Shown: in pieces, positions 47,032 to 55,643 of the stretch | Layout of the letters: the number at the start of each line of letters is the position of its first letter | Numbering within the stretch: position 1 is the first letter of the stretch | DNA from: Stenotrophomonas maltophilia | GTDB taxonomy: Bacteria > Pseudomonadota > Gammaproteobacteria > Xanthomonadales > Xanthomonadaceae | Direction of reading: 5' to 3' | NCBI RefSeq assembly: GCF_006970445.1 | Contig: NZ_CP033877.1 | Span: 2,922,750-2,986,749 of the forward strand | DNA: 64,000 bases | The notes under the pieces: model-generated | What the model saw: only the letters and a program-made list of their open reading frames with translations | Databases searched by the model: none | Told to the model about the DNA's origin: nothing | Made by a program: the position numbers and the translations under genes

Positions 47032-47940
47032 ATGACTTCCGAACTCGCGCTCGACGCGAACCCGCCAACCCGGCCGCCCGCCCCCCAGCAGCAGGAAATG
47101 CCGCTGGCCGTGGTGCATGGGCAACCGGTCCTGCAGATCCCGCAGGACCTGTACATTCCGCCGGACGCGCTGGAAGTCATCCTGGATGCCTTCGAAGGCC
47201 CGCTGGACCTGCTGCTGTACCTGATCCGCCGCCAGAACCTGGATGTACTGGACATTCCCGTCGCCGAGATCACCCGGCAGTACGTGGAATACATCACCGT
47301 GATGCGCGAGCTGCGCTTCGAGCTGGCGGCCGAGTACCTGGTGATGGCCGCGATCCTGGCCGAGGTGAAGTCACGGATGCTGCTGCCGCGCCCGGTCAGC
47401 GAGGAAGGCGATGAAGCCGACCCGCGCGCCGAGCTGGTGCGCCGGCTGCAGGAGTACGAACGTTTCAAGCAGGCCGCCGAGGACATCGACGCCCTGCCCC
47501 GCCAGGACCGCGATACCAGCCTGGCACATGCCTTCATGCCCGAACGCGCCACGGTGAAGCTGCCGCCGCCGGTGGACCTGAAGGAAATGCTGCTGGCCCT
47601 GCACGACGTGCTCAAGCGCGCCGAGCTGTTCAGCGGTCACGCCATCAAGCGTGAGGCACTGAGCGTGCGGCAACGCATGGGCGAAGTGCTGGGACGCCTG
47701 GAAGACGGCAGGTTCTATCGTTTTGAAGGGCTGTTCACCGCTGAAGAAGGCAAGCTGGGCGTGCTGGTCACGTTCCTGGCGGTGCTGGAGCTGGCCAAGG
47801 AACAGCTGCTGGACATCGTCCAGGAAGAACCGCTGGCGCCGATCTACGTGAAGTCGCTGGCTGCCGGCAACACCAACGCCCCGCTGCAGTTCAGCAGCGA
47901 GTTCGACGACAACGACGACGCCGCCAATGCAAACGAGTGA
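47032..47940 (+). CDS. scpA: Segregation and condensation protein A
   Basis: A 302-residue kleisin that joins the SMC head domains in the chromosome-organising SMC-ScpAB complex. The core starts FEGPLDLLLYLIRRQNLDVL (about residues 54-73), followed by EYLVMAAILAEVKSRMLLP, with the winged-helix end GVLVTFLAVLELAK. A non-conserved N-terminal arm of about 50 residues is present; a later ATG at 47098 is an alternative start. scpB follows after 13 bases. Confidence 0.95.
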   Translation: MTSELALDANPPTRPPAPQQQEMPLAVVHGQPVLQIPQDLYIPPDALEVILDAFEGPLDLLLYLIRRQNLDVLDIPVAEITRQYVEYITVMRELRFELAAEYLVMAAILAEVKSRMLLPRPVSEEGDEADPRAELVRRLQEYERFKQAAEDIDALPRQDRDTSLAHAFMPERATVKLPPPVDLKEMLLALHDVLKRAELFSGHAIKREALSVRQRMGEVLGRLEDGRFYRFEGLFTAEEGKLGVLVTFLAVLELAKEQLLDIVQEEPLAPIYVKSLAAGNTNAPLQFSSEFDDNDDAANANE

Positions 47941-47953
47941 GCGCTGACTGCCG

Positions 47954-48829
47954 ATGGATCAATCGCTGATCAACCGCATTGTCGAGGGTGCCCTGCTGGC
48001 TTCCAGCCAGCCGCTCACCCTGGCCCAGCTGAAGGACCTGTTCCCGGAAGAGGAACCGGCACCGCCGGGCAGCATCGAACGTGCGCTGGAACGCCTGCGC
48101 GAGGCCTGCGAAGGCCGCGGCGTGGAACTGGTCGAGGTCGCCTCCGGCTTCCGCTACCAGGTTACCGGCGAAGTGCATGGCTGGATCAGCCGACTGTGGA
48201 CCGAACGCAAGACCCGTTACACCCGTGCCACCCTGGAAACCCTGGCGCTGATCGCTTACCGGCAGCCGATCACCCGCGGCGAGATCGAGCAGGTGCGCGG
48301 CGTGGCGGTCAGCAGCAACATCATCCAGGCGCTGGAAGAACGCGAATGGATCCGCGTGGTTGGCCACCGCGACGTGCCCGGCAAGCCGGCGCTGTTCGGC
48401 ACCACCAAGGGCTTCCTGGACTACTTCGGGCTGAAGCGGCTGGACGAACTGCCGCCGCTGTCGGAACTGAAGGACCTGGGCGAGCTGGAACCGCAGCTGT
48501 CCCTGGACCGCGATGCACCGGCCGCCGCCAGTGCCGCCGGTCCAGACATCTCGGCCGGCGCCGATGGCGCTGCCGCGAACGATGACGCCGGCCTGTCCGG
48601 CAGTGACACCCCCGATTCCGCCGATGCAGCCCCTGCGTCGGCCACCGATGAGCAAGCACCTTCGCCCCTCGATGATGGGCACCCCGATTCCGCGCCGGGC
48701 GAGCGCGCGGTGCCAGTGAACGAACGCGAAGACAACGCCGTCGCGATGACGACCGTGGCTGTTGACCAAGCCGATTCCGAACCAGAGGCCGACCTCGAAA
48801 CCGTCGGCCGGAGCAAAACTGATGAGTGA
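47954..48829 (+). CDS. scpB: Segregation and condensation protein B
   Basis: A 291-residue partner of ScpA with two winged-helix domains: IVEGALLASSQPLTLAQL at the start and RATLETLALIAYRQPITRGE in the middle, ending with GTTKGFLDYFGLKRLDELPP. Beyond about residue 180 is an acidic Ala/Asp/Ser/Glu-rich tail of about 110 residues not found in short ScpB proteins. Its last 8 bases overlap the rluB start. Confidence 0.95.
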   Translation: MDQSLINRIVEGALLASSQPLTLAQLKDLFPEEEPAPPGSIERALERLREACEGRGVELVEVASGFRYQVTGEVHGWISRLWTERKTRYTRATLETLALIAYRQPITRGEIEQVRGVAVSSNIIQALEEREWIRVVGHRDVPGKPALFGTTKGFLDYFGLKRLDELPPLSELKDLGELEPQLSLDRDAPAAASAAGPDISAGADGAAANDDAGLSGSDTPDSADAAPASATDEQAPSPLDDGHPDSAPGERAVPVNEREDNAVAMTTVAVDQADSEPEADLETVGRSKTDE

Positions 48830-50459
48830 CACCCCCCGTAACAAGCTCTCGCTGAAGCGCGAAGCCACCTCCGAACAGTTCAAGCTGGAAGAGCGCCTGC
48901 ACAAGGTGCTGGCCCAGGCCGGCCTCGGCTCGCGCCGCGCGCTGGAACAGCGCATCGCCGAAGGCCTGGTCAAGGTCAACGGTGAAGTCGCGCAGACCGG
49001 CATGTCGGTCAAGAGCGGCGACAAGATCGAACTGGATGGCCGCGGCTTCGTCGCCACCGCCCTGGCCGAGCCGTCGCGCGTGCTGGTCTACAACAAGCCG
49101 GAAGGCGAAGTGACCACCCGCGATGATCCGGAAGGCCGCCCGACCGTGTTCGAGTCGCTGCCGCCGCTGAAGGGCGCGCGCTGGATCGCCATCGGCCGCC
49201 TGGACATCAACACCACCGGCCTGCTGCTGGCCACCACCGACGGTGAGCTGGCCAACGCCATGATGCACCCGTCGTTCGAGGTCGAGCGCGAGTACGTGGT
49301 GCGCGTGCGTGCGCCGGAAGGCGAGGAAAAGGTCTCCGACGCCATCGTCGACCGCCTCACCCGTGGCGTCGCGCTGGAAGACGGCCCGGCCAAGTTCGAC
49401 GAGATCGAACGCATCGGCGGCACCGATTCGCACGACTGGTTCCGCGTCGTGGTGAAGGAAGGCCGTAACCGCGAAGTGCGCCGCCTGTGGGAATCGCAGG
49501 GCTGCCAGGTCAGCCGCCTGAAGCGCACCCGCTATGGCAAGGTGAGCCTGCCGCGCGAACTGGCCCGTGGCCATTCGGTGGAACTGGGCACCACGCAGGT
49601 TGAAGCCCTGCGCGCGCAGCTGAAGCTGGAAGAAGGCGCACCGTCGGCACTGACGCTGCAGCCGGTGATCGGCCAGCGCCGCGCCGCCAAGACCACCGTG
49701 CGCGTGCGCGAAGGTGGCCGCGGCAATGCCTACGTCAACGGCCACAATACCGCCGACGAAGGCCGCGAGCTGCGTCGTTTCGACAACGTCCGCGAAGACC
49801 GCGGCCGTGGTCGCGGCGGCAAGGGTGGCGGCTTCAAGGGCGGCCTGACGGTCAGCGGTGAAGCCGCAGCCAAGCAGTCGCAGAAGCCGTTCAAGCAGCG
49901 CGCCCAGAAGAACGATCGTTCGCTGCCGGAAGGCAATCCGGCGGCGTTCCGCACCTGGTACGTGCCGGATGGTGTGAGCACCGGCCCGAGCGGCCATCGC
50001 AACGCCGGTCCGGGCGCACGTGGCCCGGGTGCCCGTGGTCCGGGTGCGGGCGGCCAGGGCCGTCCGTATGGCAAGCCGAAGGGTCCGGGTGCAGGCGCCG
50101 GTGGCGGCCAGGGCCGTGGCGGTTTCGGTGGTGAAGGCCGTGGCGGCGCAGGTGGCCAGGGTCGTCCGGCCGGTGCGGGCAATCGCTCGCAGGGCCAGGG
50201 CAACAAGCACCCGTACGGCCATCCGGGCAATGCCCCGAGCTTCCCGTCCGACCACGCCACCCCGGGCTTCAACCCGTATGGCAGCCCGAAGCCGGCACAG
50301 GGCGCCCGTCCGGGCGGTCGCGGTCCGGGCGGTGGCAACAACCGTGGCCCGGGCGGTAACCGTGGTCCCGGTGGTCCGGGTGGCAACCGTGGCCCAGGCG
50401 GCCCCGGTGGCAACCGCGGTCCGGGCGGCCCGCGCCGCAGCGGCCCGCGCGGCGGCTGA
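48822..50459 (+). CDS. rluB: 23S rRNA pseudouridine(2605) synthase RluB
   Basis: A 545-residue enzyme that modifies U2605 of 23S rRNA. An S4 domain (RLHKVLAQAGLGSRRALEQR) is at about residues 24-43, and the RsuA/RluB catalytic domain follows with GRLDINTTGLLLATTD holding the catalytic Asp. From about residue 325 on it is a Gly/Arg/Pro-rich tail of roughly 220 residues (GNRGPGG and similar repeats), likely for RNA binding. scpA-scpB-rluB is a widespread gene order. GGAG lies inside the scpB end, and the genes overlap by 8 bases. Confidence 0.94.
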   Translation: MSDTPRNKLSLKREATSEQFKLEERLHKVLAQAGLGSRRALEQRIAEGLVKVNGEVAQTGMSVKSGDKIELDGRGFVATALAEPSRVLVYNKPEGEVTTRDDPEGRPTVFESLPPLKGARWIAIGRLDINTTGLLLATTDGELANAMMHPSFEVEREYVVRVRAPEGEEKVSDAIVDRLTRGVALEDGPAKFDEIERIGGTDSHDWFRVVVKEGRNREVRRLWESQGCQVSRLKRTRYGKVSLPRELARGHSVELGTTQVEALRAQLKLEEGAPSALTLQPVIGQRRAAKTTVRVREGGRGNAYVNGHNTADEGRELRRFDNVREDRGRGRGGKGGGFKGGLTVSGEAAAKQSQKPFKQRAQKNDRSLPEGNPAAFRTWYVPDGVSTGPSGHRNAGPGARGPGARGPGAGGQGRPYGKPKGPGAGAGGGQGRGGFGGEGRGGAGGQGRPAGAGNRSQGQGNKHPYGHPGNAPSFPSDHATPGFNPYGSPKPAQGARPGGRGPGGGNNRGPGGNRGPGGPGGNRGPGGPGGNRGPGGPRRSGPRGG

Positions 50460-50480
50460 TCGCTGGCCACACTGAAATGA

Positions 50481-50507
50481 AAAACCCCGGCTCCGGCCGG
50501 GGTTTTT
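50481..50507 (+). terminator. Rho-independent terminator of rluB
   Basis: AAAACCCCGG, short loop, CCGGGGTTTTT, 21 bases past the stop codon. Confidence 0.93.
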
Positions 50508-50513
50508 CTTTGG

Positions 50514-50588
50514 AAAAGGGGACGGAGGGGATTAAGTCGTTTTTGCCTCAAAGGGGCGAAAGCGACTTAATCCCCTCCGTCCCCTTTT
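50514..50588. repeat. 75-bp palindrome, copy 3 of 3, overlapping a gene end
   Basis: The 26-base arms (AAAAGGGGACGGAGGGGATT then AAGTCG) are the same as in copy 2, but the loop is 23 bases and different. The right arm provides the last codons and the TAA stop of the leftward AraC gene. The rluB terminator ends 6 bases before it. Confidence 0.9.
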
Positions 50589-51367
50589 GCATGGCGCTGG
50601 AAGGCGGCGGGAGTGGTGCCGGTCATGCTGCGGAAAAAGGCGATGAACGGGCTCTCGGCGGAAAAGCCGGTGTCCTGCGCCACATGCGCGACGCGATGGC
50701 CCAACAACAGCAACTCCATGGCCCGCATCAGGCGCCATTGTTGACGCCAGGCCTGGTAGCCCATGCCGGTATCACGCTGCATCAACCGGCCGACCGTGCG
50801 CACGCTCAGGCCCGCGCGCGCGGCCAGCTCACCCAGTTCGGGCGGCAACTGCTCGGCCAGCGGCAGGCAGCGCGCGATCCGCGGGTCGCGTGGCAGCGGC
50901 AGGTCCATCGGCGCCACCGGGGCGGCGGCGATCTCCAGCATGCACAACGCCAGTTGGTGGTGCGCGCGCGGTGCCCGCCAGTCATGGTCGAACGGCGCCT
51001 GCGCGATCGGCTCCAGCAATGCCTGCAGCAGGGGACCGACGCCCATGATCACAGGCTGCTGCGGCAGCTGTGCCGACATCGCGGCATCGAAATACAAGGA
51101 GCGATAGTCCACAGCCTGGCGCATCTGTGCCCGATGGCGCAGCCCGCCGGGAATCCACGCCGCGCGCGAGGGCGGCAGCAGGCTGATGCGGTCGCCGAAG
51201 GTCAGCCGCGTGCAGCCCCGCCGGGCATACAGCAACTGCGCGCGCGCGTGCTGGTGCCACCCCGAATCATGATCGGCCAGCGACGACGCGATGCCCAGCA
51301 CCGGAGCGCTCCAGGCATCGGCGTCGAAGTACGCGTCCGGCTGCAACCAGGCCATGTCTGATTTCAT
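50567..51367 (-). CDS. AraC-family transcriptional regulator
   Basis: A 266-residue regulator with an N-terminal cupin-like sensor domain (HQHARAQLLYARRGCTRL, IPGGLRHRAQ) and a C-terminal pair of helix-turn-helix motifs (LGELAARAGLSVRTVGRL and VAHVAQDTGFSAESPFIAFF). It is divergent from an MFS pump and probably controls it. The start among three in-frame ATGs is uncertain; the one at 51367 is used. The end is odd: the residues after FQRHA (KGDGGD) and the stop codon are encoded by the long palindrome, so the original C-terminus was probably replaced. Confidence 0.88.
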   Translation of the reverse strand: MKSDMAWLQPDAYFDADAWSAPVLGIASSLADHDSGWHQHARAQLLYARRGCTRLTFGDRISLLPPSRAAWIPGGLRHRAQMRQAVDYRSLYFDAAMSAQLPQQPVIMGVGPLLQALLEPIAQAPFDHDWRAPRAHHQLALCMLEIAAAPVAPMDLPLPRDPRIARCLPLAEQLPPELGELAARAGLSVRTVGRLMQRDTGMGYQAWRQQWRLMRAMELLLLGHRVAHVAQDTGFSAESPFIAFFRSMTGTTPAAFQRHAKGDGGD

Positions 51368-51445
51368 ACATTCAATGACAGGATGGATAGAGTGCGCCAT
51401 TGCAGGCACCACCACAATGCGCGGCCCTGTTCCTGGAGCGCCCGC

Positions 51446-52573
51446 ATGTCGCGTCGCCTGTTGTTGCTTACCATCGCGCTGCTGATGTTCCCCCAGCTTG
51501 CGCAGACCCTGTACAGCCCCGCCCTGGCCGACCTCGCCGGGCGCTTCGCACTGCCCCCCGCCGCCGCCAGCCAGGCCATGAGCCTGTACCTGTTCGGTTT
51601 CGCCGCCGGTGTCCTGCTATGGGGGCGGCTGGCCGACCATATCGGCCGTCGCCCTGCCCTGCTCTGCGGCCTGGCCGTGTTCGCACTGGCGGCCTGCGGC
51701 GGCCTGCTGGCCAGTACGTTCGGCCAGGTCCTGCTGGCCCAGGCACTGGCCGCACTGGGTGCGGCGGCGGCCTCGGTGGTAACCCAGACCGTACTGCGCG
51801 ACCACCTGAAGGGACCGGCGTTGGCGCAGGCGTTCTCATGGATCGGCATGGCGTTGGCCTTGAGCCCGGCGATCGGGCTGGCACTGGGCGTGCTGCTGGT
51901 GGACAGCCATGGCTATGCCGGCGTGCAGGCCGGCCTGCTGCTGATCGTCATCCTGCTGATGCTCGGATGCGGATCCGGCCTGCAGGAGAGCCGCCCCGCC
52001 GAAGTCGTGCACACACCCCTGCTGCCACTGTTGCGGCAGCTGCTGCGTGATCGCTGGATCTGGTCACAGGCGCTGCTGGTGATGGCGTTCAACGTGGCCA
52101 TGTACAGCTGGTACGCGTTGGGCCCGTTCGTATTCGAACGCCTGCACTGGCCGCTGGCCTGGTTCGGTGCCAGCGGCGCGGTGCTGGCACTGGGCTCGGC
52201 GCTGGGCGCATGGAGCAATGGTCGCCTGCTGCGCGCAGGCATTGCCTCGGCCACGCGCATCCGGCTCGCCGCAGGGCTGGTGCTGGCCGGTGGGCTGTTG
52301 GCTGCATTGCTGCGCAATCAACCGGCACTGGTCGCGGCGATGGTACCGGTGGTGGCCGGGTTCGGCCTGGCCATCCCCAATGTGCTGGGCCAGGCCCTGC
52401 GCGGATATCCGCACTGCCTGGGCAGCGCGGGCGCCCTGTTCGGCCTGCTCTACTACCTGTTGATCGGCGTGGCGATGGCCGTGGTCGGTGCACTGCAACT
52501 GCTGGCACCGACACTCATCGTGTGCGGCCTGCTTGCATTGTGGCTGCAGCGGCCGCGCCCGGTTGCGGCCTAG
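51446..52573 (+). CDS. MFS transporter, Bcr/CflA-like drug efflux pump
   Basis: A 375-residue inner-membrane protein with about twelve helices. The loop motif GRLADHIGRRPALLCGLAVF is the MFS motif A of the DHA1 group, and QLAQTLYSPALADLAGRF near the N-terminus resembles Bcr/CflA proteins. TGGAG precedes the ATG. The AraC gene on the other side of a 78-base divergent region is the probable regulator. The substrate is unknown. Confidence 0.9.
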   Translation: MSRRLLLLTIALLMFPQLAQTLYSPALADLAGRFALPPAAASQAMSLYLFGFAAGVLLWGRLADHIGRRPALLCGLAVFALAACGGLLASTFGQVLLAQALAALGAAAASVVTQTVLRDHLKGPALAQAFSWIGMALALSPAIGLALGVLLVDSHGYAGVQAGLLLIVILLMLGCGSGLQESRPAEVVHTPLLPLLRQLLRDRWIWSQALLVMAFNVAMYSWYALGPFVFERLHWPLAWFGASGAVLALGSALGAWSNGRLLRAGIASATRIRLAAGLVLAGGLLAALLRNQPALVAAMVPVVAGFGLAIPNVLGQALRGYPHCLGSAGALFGLLYYLLIGVAMAVVGALQLLAPTLIVCGLLALWLQRPRPVAA

Positions 52574-52668
52574 GAATTGCTGCAAAGACCGCGCACTGTG
52601 CGCTGCTTCCGGAATCGACGCCACTGCGCTGGCTATCGTGCGCGCTCTCCCCAACGAGGCAGATGCCC

Positions 52669-52962
52669 ATGGTCACCATTACCGCCGAACAGGCCCGCGC
52701 CAACGCCGATGCCGCTACGCGTCCCATCGACCAGTACTACCGCGATCTCGACACGTCGATCCGGGCAGGGTCGGAGAATGGTCGCCGCTACATCGTGTTC
52801 GGCTTCAACCAGGCACTGGCCAGCGAGCGGCTCGTCGAGGGCGTCGTCGCGCAGTTGCTGAACAATGGCTTCGAGGTCAAGCAACTGCCCAGCGACGCCG
52901 AGCAGCATTACATCCATATCAGCTGGGAAGGGACCGAGCCGGCCCCACTCAACGCCGGCTGA
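52669..52962 (+). CDS. Small protein of unknown function
   Basis: A 97-residue soluble protein, acidic and without signal or membrane segment (MVTITAEQARANADAATRPI at the start). A GRRYIVFGF strand followed by a helix with LVEGVVAQLLNNGFEVKQL suggests an alpha/beta fold. I do not recognise a family. GAGG is 9 bases before this ATG; another ATG two codons upstream is too close to it. Its last 14 bases overlap the end of the convergent secreted-protein gene. Confidence 0.65.
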   Translation: MVTITAEQARANADAATRPIDQYYRDLDTSIRAGSENGRRYIVFGFNQALASERLVEGVVAQLLNNGFEVKQLPSDAEQHYIHISWEGTEPAPLNAG

Positions 52963-53383
52963 TGGTGAAGGCGGAGCCGTCCACGCCCAGGTCCCAGCCC
53001 TTGCCGGTGCCGGACAGGGCCAGCGAGATGTCGCCCTTGGTCATCACCTGCGCATTGCTGGACTTCACTGCGCCCGCATGCGCGCCCACCGAGGCGTAGG
53101 TACCCAGCAGCTCGTTGACGCTCACGGCACCAGTGAAGCTGCCACGGCCATTGGTGATCTTCGACTTGCCCACGGTCAGGCCGCCGCCCTTCACTTCGAT
53201 GCGCACCGGCAGGCTGGTGCCGTTGCTGCAGCTGACCGTGCCATTGCCGGAGGCGGTCTTGTAGATCAGTGACCAACCGGACAGGTTGTAGCGCAGCTGG
53301 CAATCGAGGTTACCGGCAGCGTGCGCGGCCGGGGCCAACGCTGCGGCCGACAGGGCCAACAGCAGGGCGAAGGGCTTGTTCAT
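52949..53383 (-). CDS. Secreted small protein of unknown function
   Basis: A 144-residue protein with a clear signal peptide (LLALSAAALAPAAHAA). The mature part has two cysteines (LDCQLRYNLSGW and VSCSNGTSL) likely joined by a disulfide, then Gly/Ser/Val-rich beta strands (VKGGGLTVGKSKITNGRGSF) and a terminal GWDLGVDGSAFTISR. It should be periplasmic or secreted. I recognise no family. It overlaps tail to tail with the small gene before it. Confidence 0.75.
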   Translation of the reverse strand: MNKPFALLLALSAAALAPAAHAAGNLDCQLRYNLSGWSLIYKTASGNGTVSCSNGTSLPVRIEVKGGGLTVGKSKITNGRGSFTGAVSVNELLGTYASVGAHAGAVKSSNAQVMTKGDISLALSGTGKGWDLGVDGSAFTISRR

Positions 53384-53486
53384 GGCGGGACTTCCAGTTC
53401 GGTCGGACTGCCGGCGAATCTAGCAGCGCGCGCGTGCACGTTGGATGCAGGCGCGCGCGCTGGTGCGGCAGTGTTCAGGCCGTCGC

Positions 53487-54293
53487 TCAGGCCTGTTCGT
53501 CCAGGTGGAAGGCATCGGCATCGAGCATCGCCGGGAAACGCGCGCGGTGCGCGGCCAGCGCCTCGGCCGAGATGGTGGTGGTGACTACCTGTTCGCGCTC
53601 GCGGATCTCCACCTGCGGCTGGCCAAGGAAATCCAGCACTGCGCTGTCGCCGGCGTAGTGCAGCTGGTTGCCATCGACGCCGATGCGGTTCACCGCCGCC
53701 ACGAAGCACAGGTTCTCGATCGCCCGCGCACGCAGCAGGGTCTTCCACGCATAGGCGCGTGCCGACGGCCAGTTGGCGACGAAGATCTGAAGGTCGAAAT
53801 CCAGCTGCTGCGGACGCTCCACATTGAAGCGGTTGCGGCAAAACACCGGGAAACGCAGGTCGTAACAGACCTGCGGATTGATCCGCCAGCCCTTCCATTC
53901 CACGCTCAGGCGCTCACGGCCGGCGGCATAGCGCTCGTGCTCGCCGCCGTAGCGGAACAGGTGCCGCTTGTCGTAGTACTGCAGCCCGCCATCAGGCGTG
54001 GCGAACAGCAGGCGGTTGTAGACGCCCTCGCCCTCGCGCAGCTGCACGCTGCCGATCACCGCCGCGTTCAAGGCCTTGGCCTGTTCACGCACCCAGGCCA
54101 CGGTCGGACCGTCCATGCCTTCGGCCTGGGCGATGGCGTCGTTGGAGAAACCACTGGTGAAGGTCTCCGGCAGGATCACCAGATCGGTGTTGCCAGCCAG
54201 CGGTGCCAGCAGCGCGCCGTAGTACTCACGGTTGCCCGCCGGGTCATGCCAGCGGGTGTCACCCTGGACAAGGGAAATGCGCAGGTCCTGCAT
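53487..54293 (-). CDS. Omega-amidase (YafV-like nitrilase-superfamily hydrolase)
   Basis: A 268-residue carbon-nitrogen hydrolase. The catalytic triad is present: Glu in VILPETFTSGF, Lys in YDKRHLFRYGGEH, and Cys in QVCYDLRFPVF. The RHLFRYGGE context is the YafV/Nit2 signature, enzymes that hydrolyse alpha-ketoglutaramate or alpha-ketosuccinamate to the keto acid and ammonia. GGAGG is seven bases before the ATG. It lies 14 bases behind the aminotransferase gene, whose glutamine-dependent reaction would make its substrate. Confidence 0.9.
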   Translation of the reverse strand: MQDLRISLVQGDTRWHDPAGNREYYGALLAPLAGNTDLVILPETFTSGFSNDAIAQAEGMDGPTVAWVREQAKALNAAVIGSVQLREGEGVYNRLLFATPDGGLQYYDKRHLFRYGGEHERYAAGRERLSVEWKGWRINPQVCYDLRFPVFCRNRFNVERPQQLDFDLQIFVANWPSARAYAWKTLLRARAIENLCFVAAVNRIGVDGNQLHYAGDSAVLDFLGQPQVEIREREQVVTTTISAEALAAHRARFPAMLDADAFHLDEQA

Positions 54294-54307
54294 GTCCACG
54301 CCTCCGC

Positions 54308-55456
54308 TCACAGCAGGCGCAGGCGTTCGATCGCCGCGTCCATGGTCGCTTCATTCTTGGCGAAGCACAGGCGCACCAGGCGCTGGCCGGCCGGCGGGTT
54401 TTCGTAGAACGGCGACAGCGGGATGGCGGTGACGCCCTTCTCGATGGTCAGCCACTTCACGAACTCGTGATCCGGCAGGTCACTGATGGCCGAGTAGTCG
54501 ACCAGCTGGAAGTAACCGCCCGGCACCGGCAGCGCCTTCAGGCGGGTGCCTGCCAGCTGCTCGCGGAAGCGGTCGCGCTTGGCCTGGTAGAACGCGCCCA
54601 GCTCCAGGTGGTGTTCGGGCTCGTCGCGGATCATCGCGGCGAAGCCGTACTGCGCCGGGCCGAAGCTGGTGAAGGTGTTGTACTGGTGCACCTTGCGGAA
54701 CTCGGCGGTCAGCGCCGGCGGGGCGATCGCATAACCGATCTTCCAGCCGGTGCAGTGGTAGGTCTTGCCGAAGCTGGAGATGACGAACGCGCGCTCACGC
54801 AGTTCCGGGTAGCGCAGCGCCGATTCATGGCGGCGCCCGTCGTAGATGATGTGTTCGTACACCTCATCTGAGATCAGGTAGATCTGCGTGCCACGCAGCA
54901 GTTCGGCCAACGCCTGCATATCCTGCGCCGACAGCATCGCGCCGGACGGATTGTGCGGGGTGTTGACGATCAGCATGCGGGTGCGCGGGGTGATCGCTGC
55001 ACGAACGCGGTCCCAGTCGACCGCGAACGTCTGCGGATCGAGCGACACATGCACGGCCCTGGCGCCAGCCAGGTCGATCGCTGGTTCGTAGCAGTCATAC
55101 GCCGGGTCGAGCACGATCACTTCTTCGCCCGCACGCACCACGGCGTGGATGGCGTTGAAGATGGCCTCGGTGCCGCCGCTGGTGACGGTGATCTCGCTGT
55201 CCGCATCGACCTGCGCGCCGTAGCAGTCCAGCGCCTTCTGTGCGATGGCCTGGCGCAGCGGCGCCACGCCGGTCATCGGCGGGTACTGGTTCAGCCCGGC
55301 GGCCATCGCCTTGGCGGTCTCGTCGATCAGGCGCTGCGGCGCCGAAAAATCCGGGAACCCCTGGCCCAGGTTGACCGCGCCATGTTCGGCGGCGAGCTGG
55401 GACATCACGGTGAAGATCGTGGTACCGACCTTGGGCAGCTTGGTGGTGGGTTGCAT
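54308..55456 (-). CDS. PLP-dependent aminotransferase, methionine/glutamine type (YbdL-like)
   Basis: A 382-residue fold-type I aminotransferase. The PLP lysine is in [16 protein letters not shown], with [24 protein letters not shown] and VRLCFAKNE as other family blocks; the N-terminus [10 protein letters not shown] is the YbdL/kynurenine aminotransferase form. YbdL-type enzymes move the amino group between methionine or aromatic amino acids and keto acids. Pairing with an omega-amidase suggests glutamine transamination, for instance in methionine salvage. Confidence 0.92.
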   Translation of the reverse strand: MQPTTKLPKVGTTIFTVMSQLAAEHGAVNLGQGFPDFSAPQRLIDETAKAMAAGLNQYPPMTGVAPLRQAIAQKALDCYGAQVDADSEITVTSGGTEAIFNAIHAVVRAGEEVIVLDPAYDCYEPAIDLAGARAVHVSLDPQTFAVDWDRVRAAITPRTRMLIVNTPHNPSGAMLSAQDMQALAELLRGTQIYLISDEVYEHIIYDGRRHESALRYPELRERAFVISSFGKTYHCTGWKIGYAIAPPALTAEFRKVHQYNTFTSFGPAQYGFAAMIRDEPEHHLELGAFYQAKRDRFREQLAGTRLKALPVPGGYFQLVDYSAISDLPDHEFVKWLTIEKGVTAIPLSPFYENPPAGQRLVRLCFAKNEATMDAAIERLRLL

Positions 55457-55509
55457 CGGCCTGGGGATATGGGGAGACAGACCCCTGAGTTTACGCAATC
55501 CCTGCTTCG

Positions 55510-55587
55510 GTAGTGCCGGCCGCTGGCCGGCAACCCGGGACGATCTGCGACGCTGGGGCGCGCCTGCCGGCCAGCGGCCGGCACTAC
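55510..55587. repeat. Inverted pair of SMAG repeats in a divergent promoter region
   Basis: GTAGTGCCGGCCGCTGGCCG (to 55532) and the exact inverted copy at 55565-55587 are separated by 32 bases. They lie between the start of the aminotransferase gene and the ccm operon, unlike most other copies, which lie downstream of genes. Confidence 0.9.
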
Positions 55588-55603
55588 CCTGTGAATTCAC
55601 CGC

Positions 55604-55609
55604 TACAAT
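55604..55609 (+). promoter_or_regulatory. Candidate -10 box of the ccm operon
   Basis: TACAAT, 34 bases before the ccmA TTG start and 16 bases past the SMAG pair; no good -35 is visible. Confidence 0.45.
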
Positions 55610-55643
55610 TGCCGCCGCACTCCGGCATGAAGACCTTTGCCCC

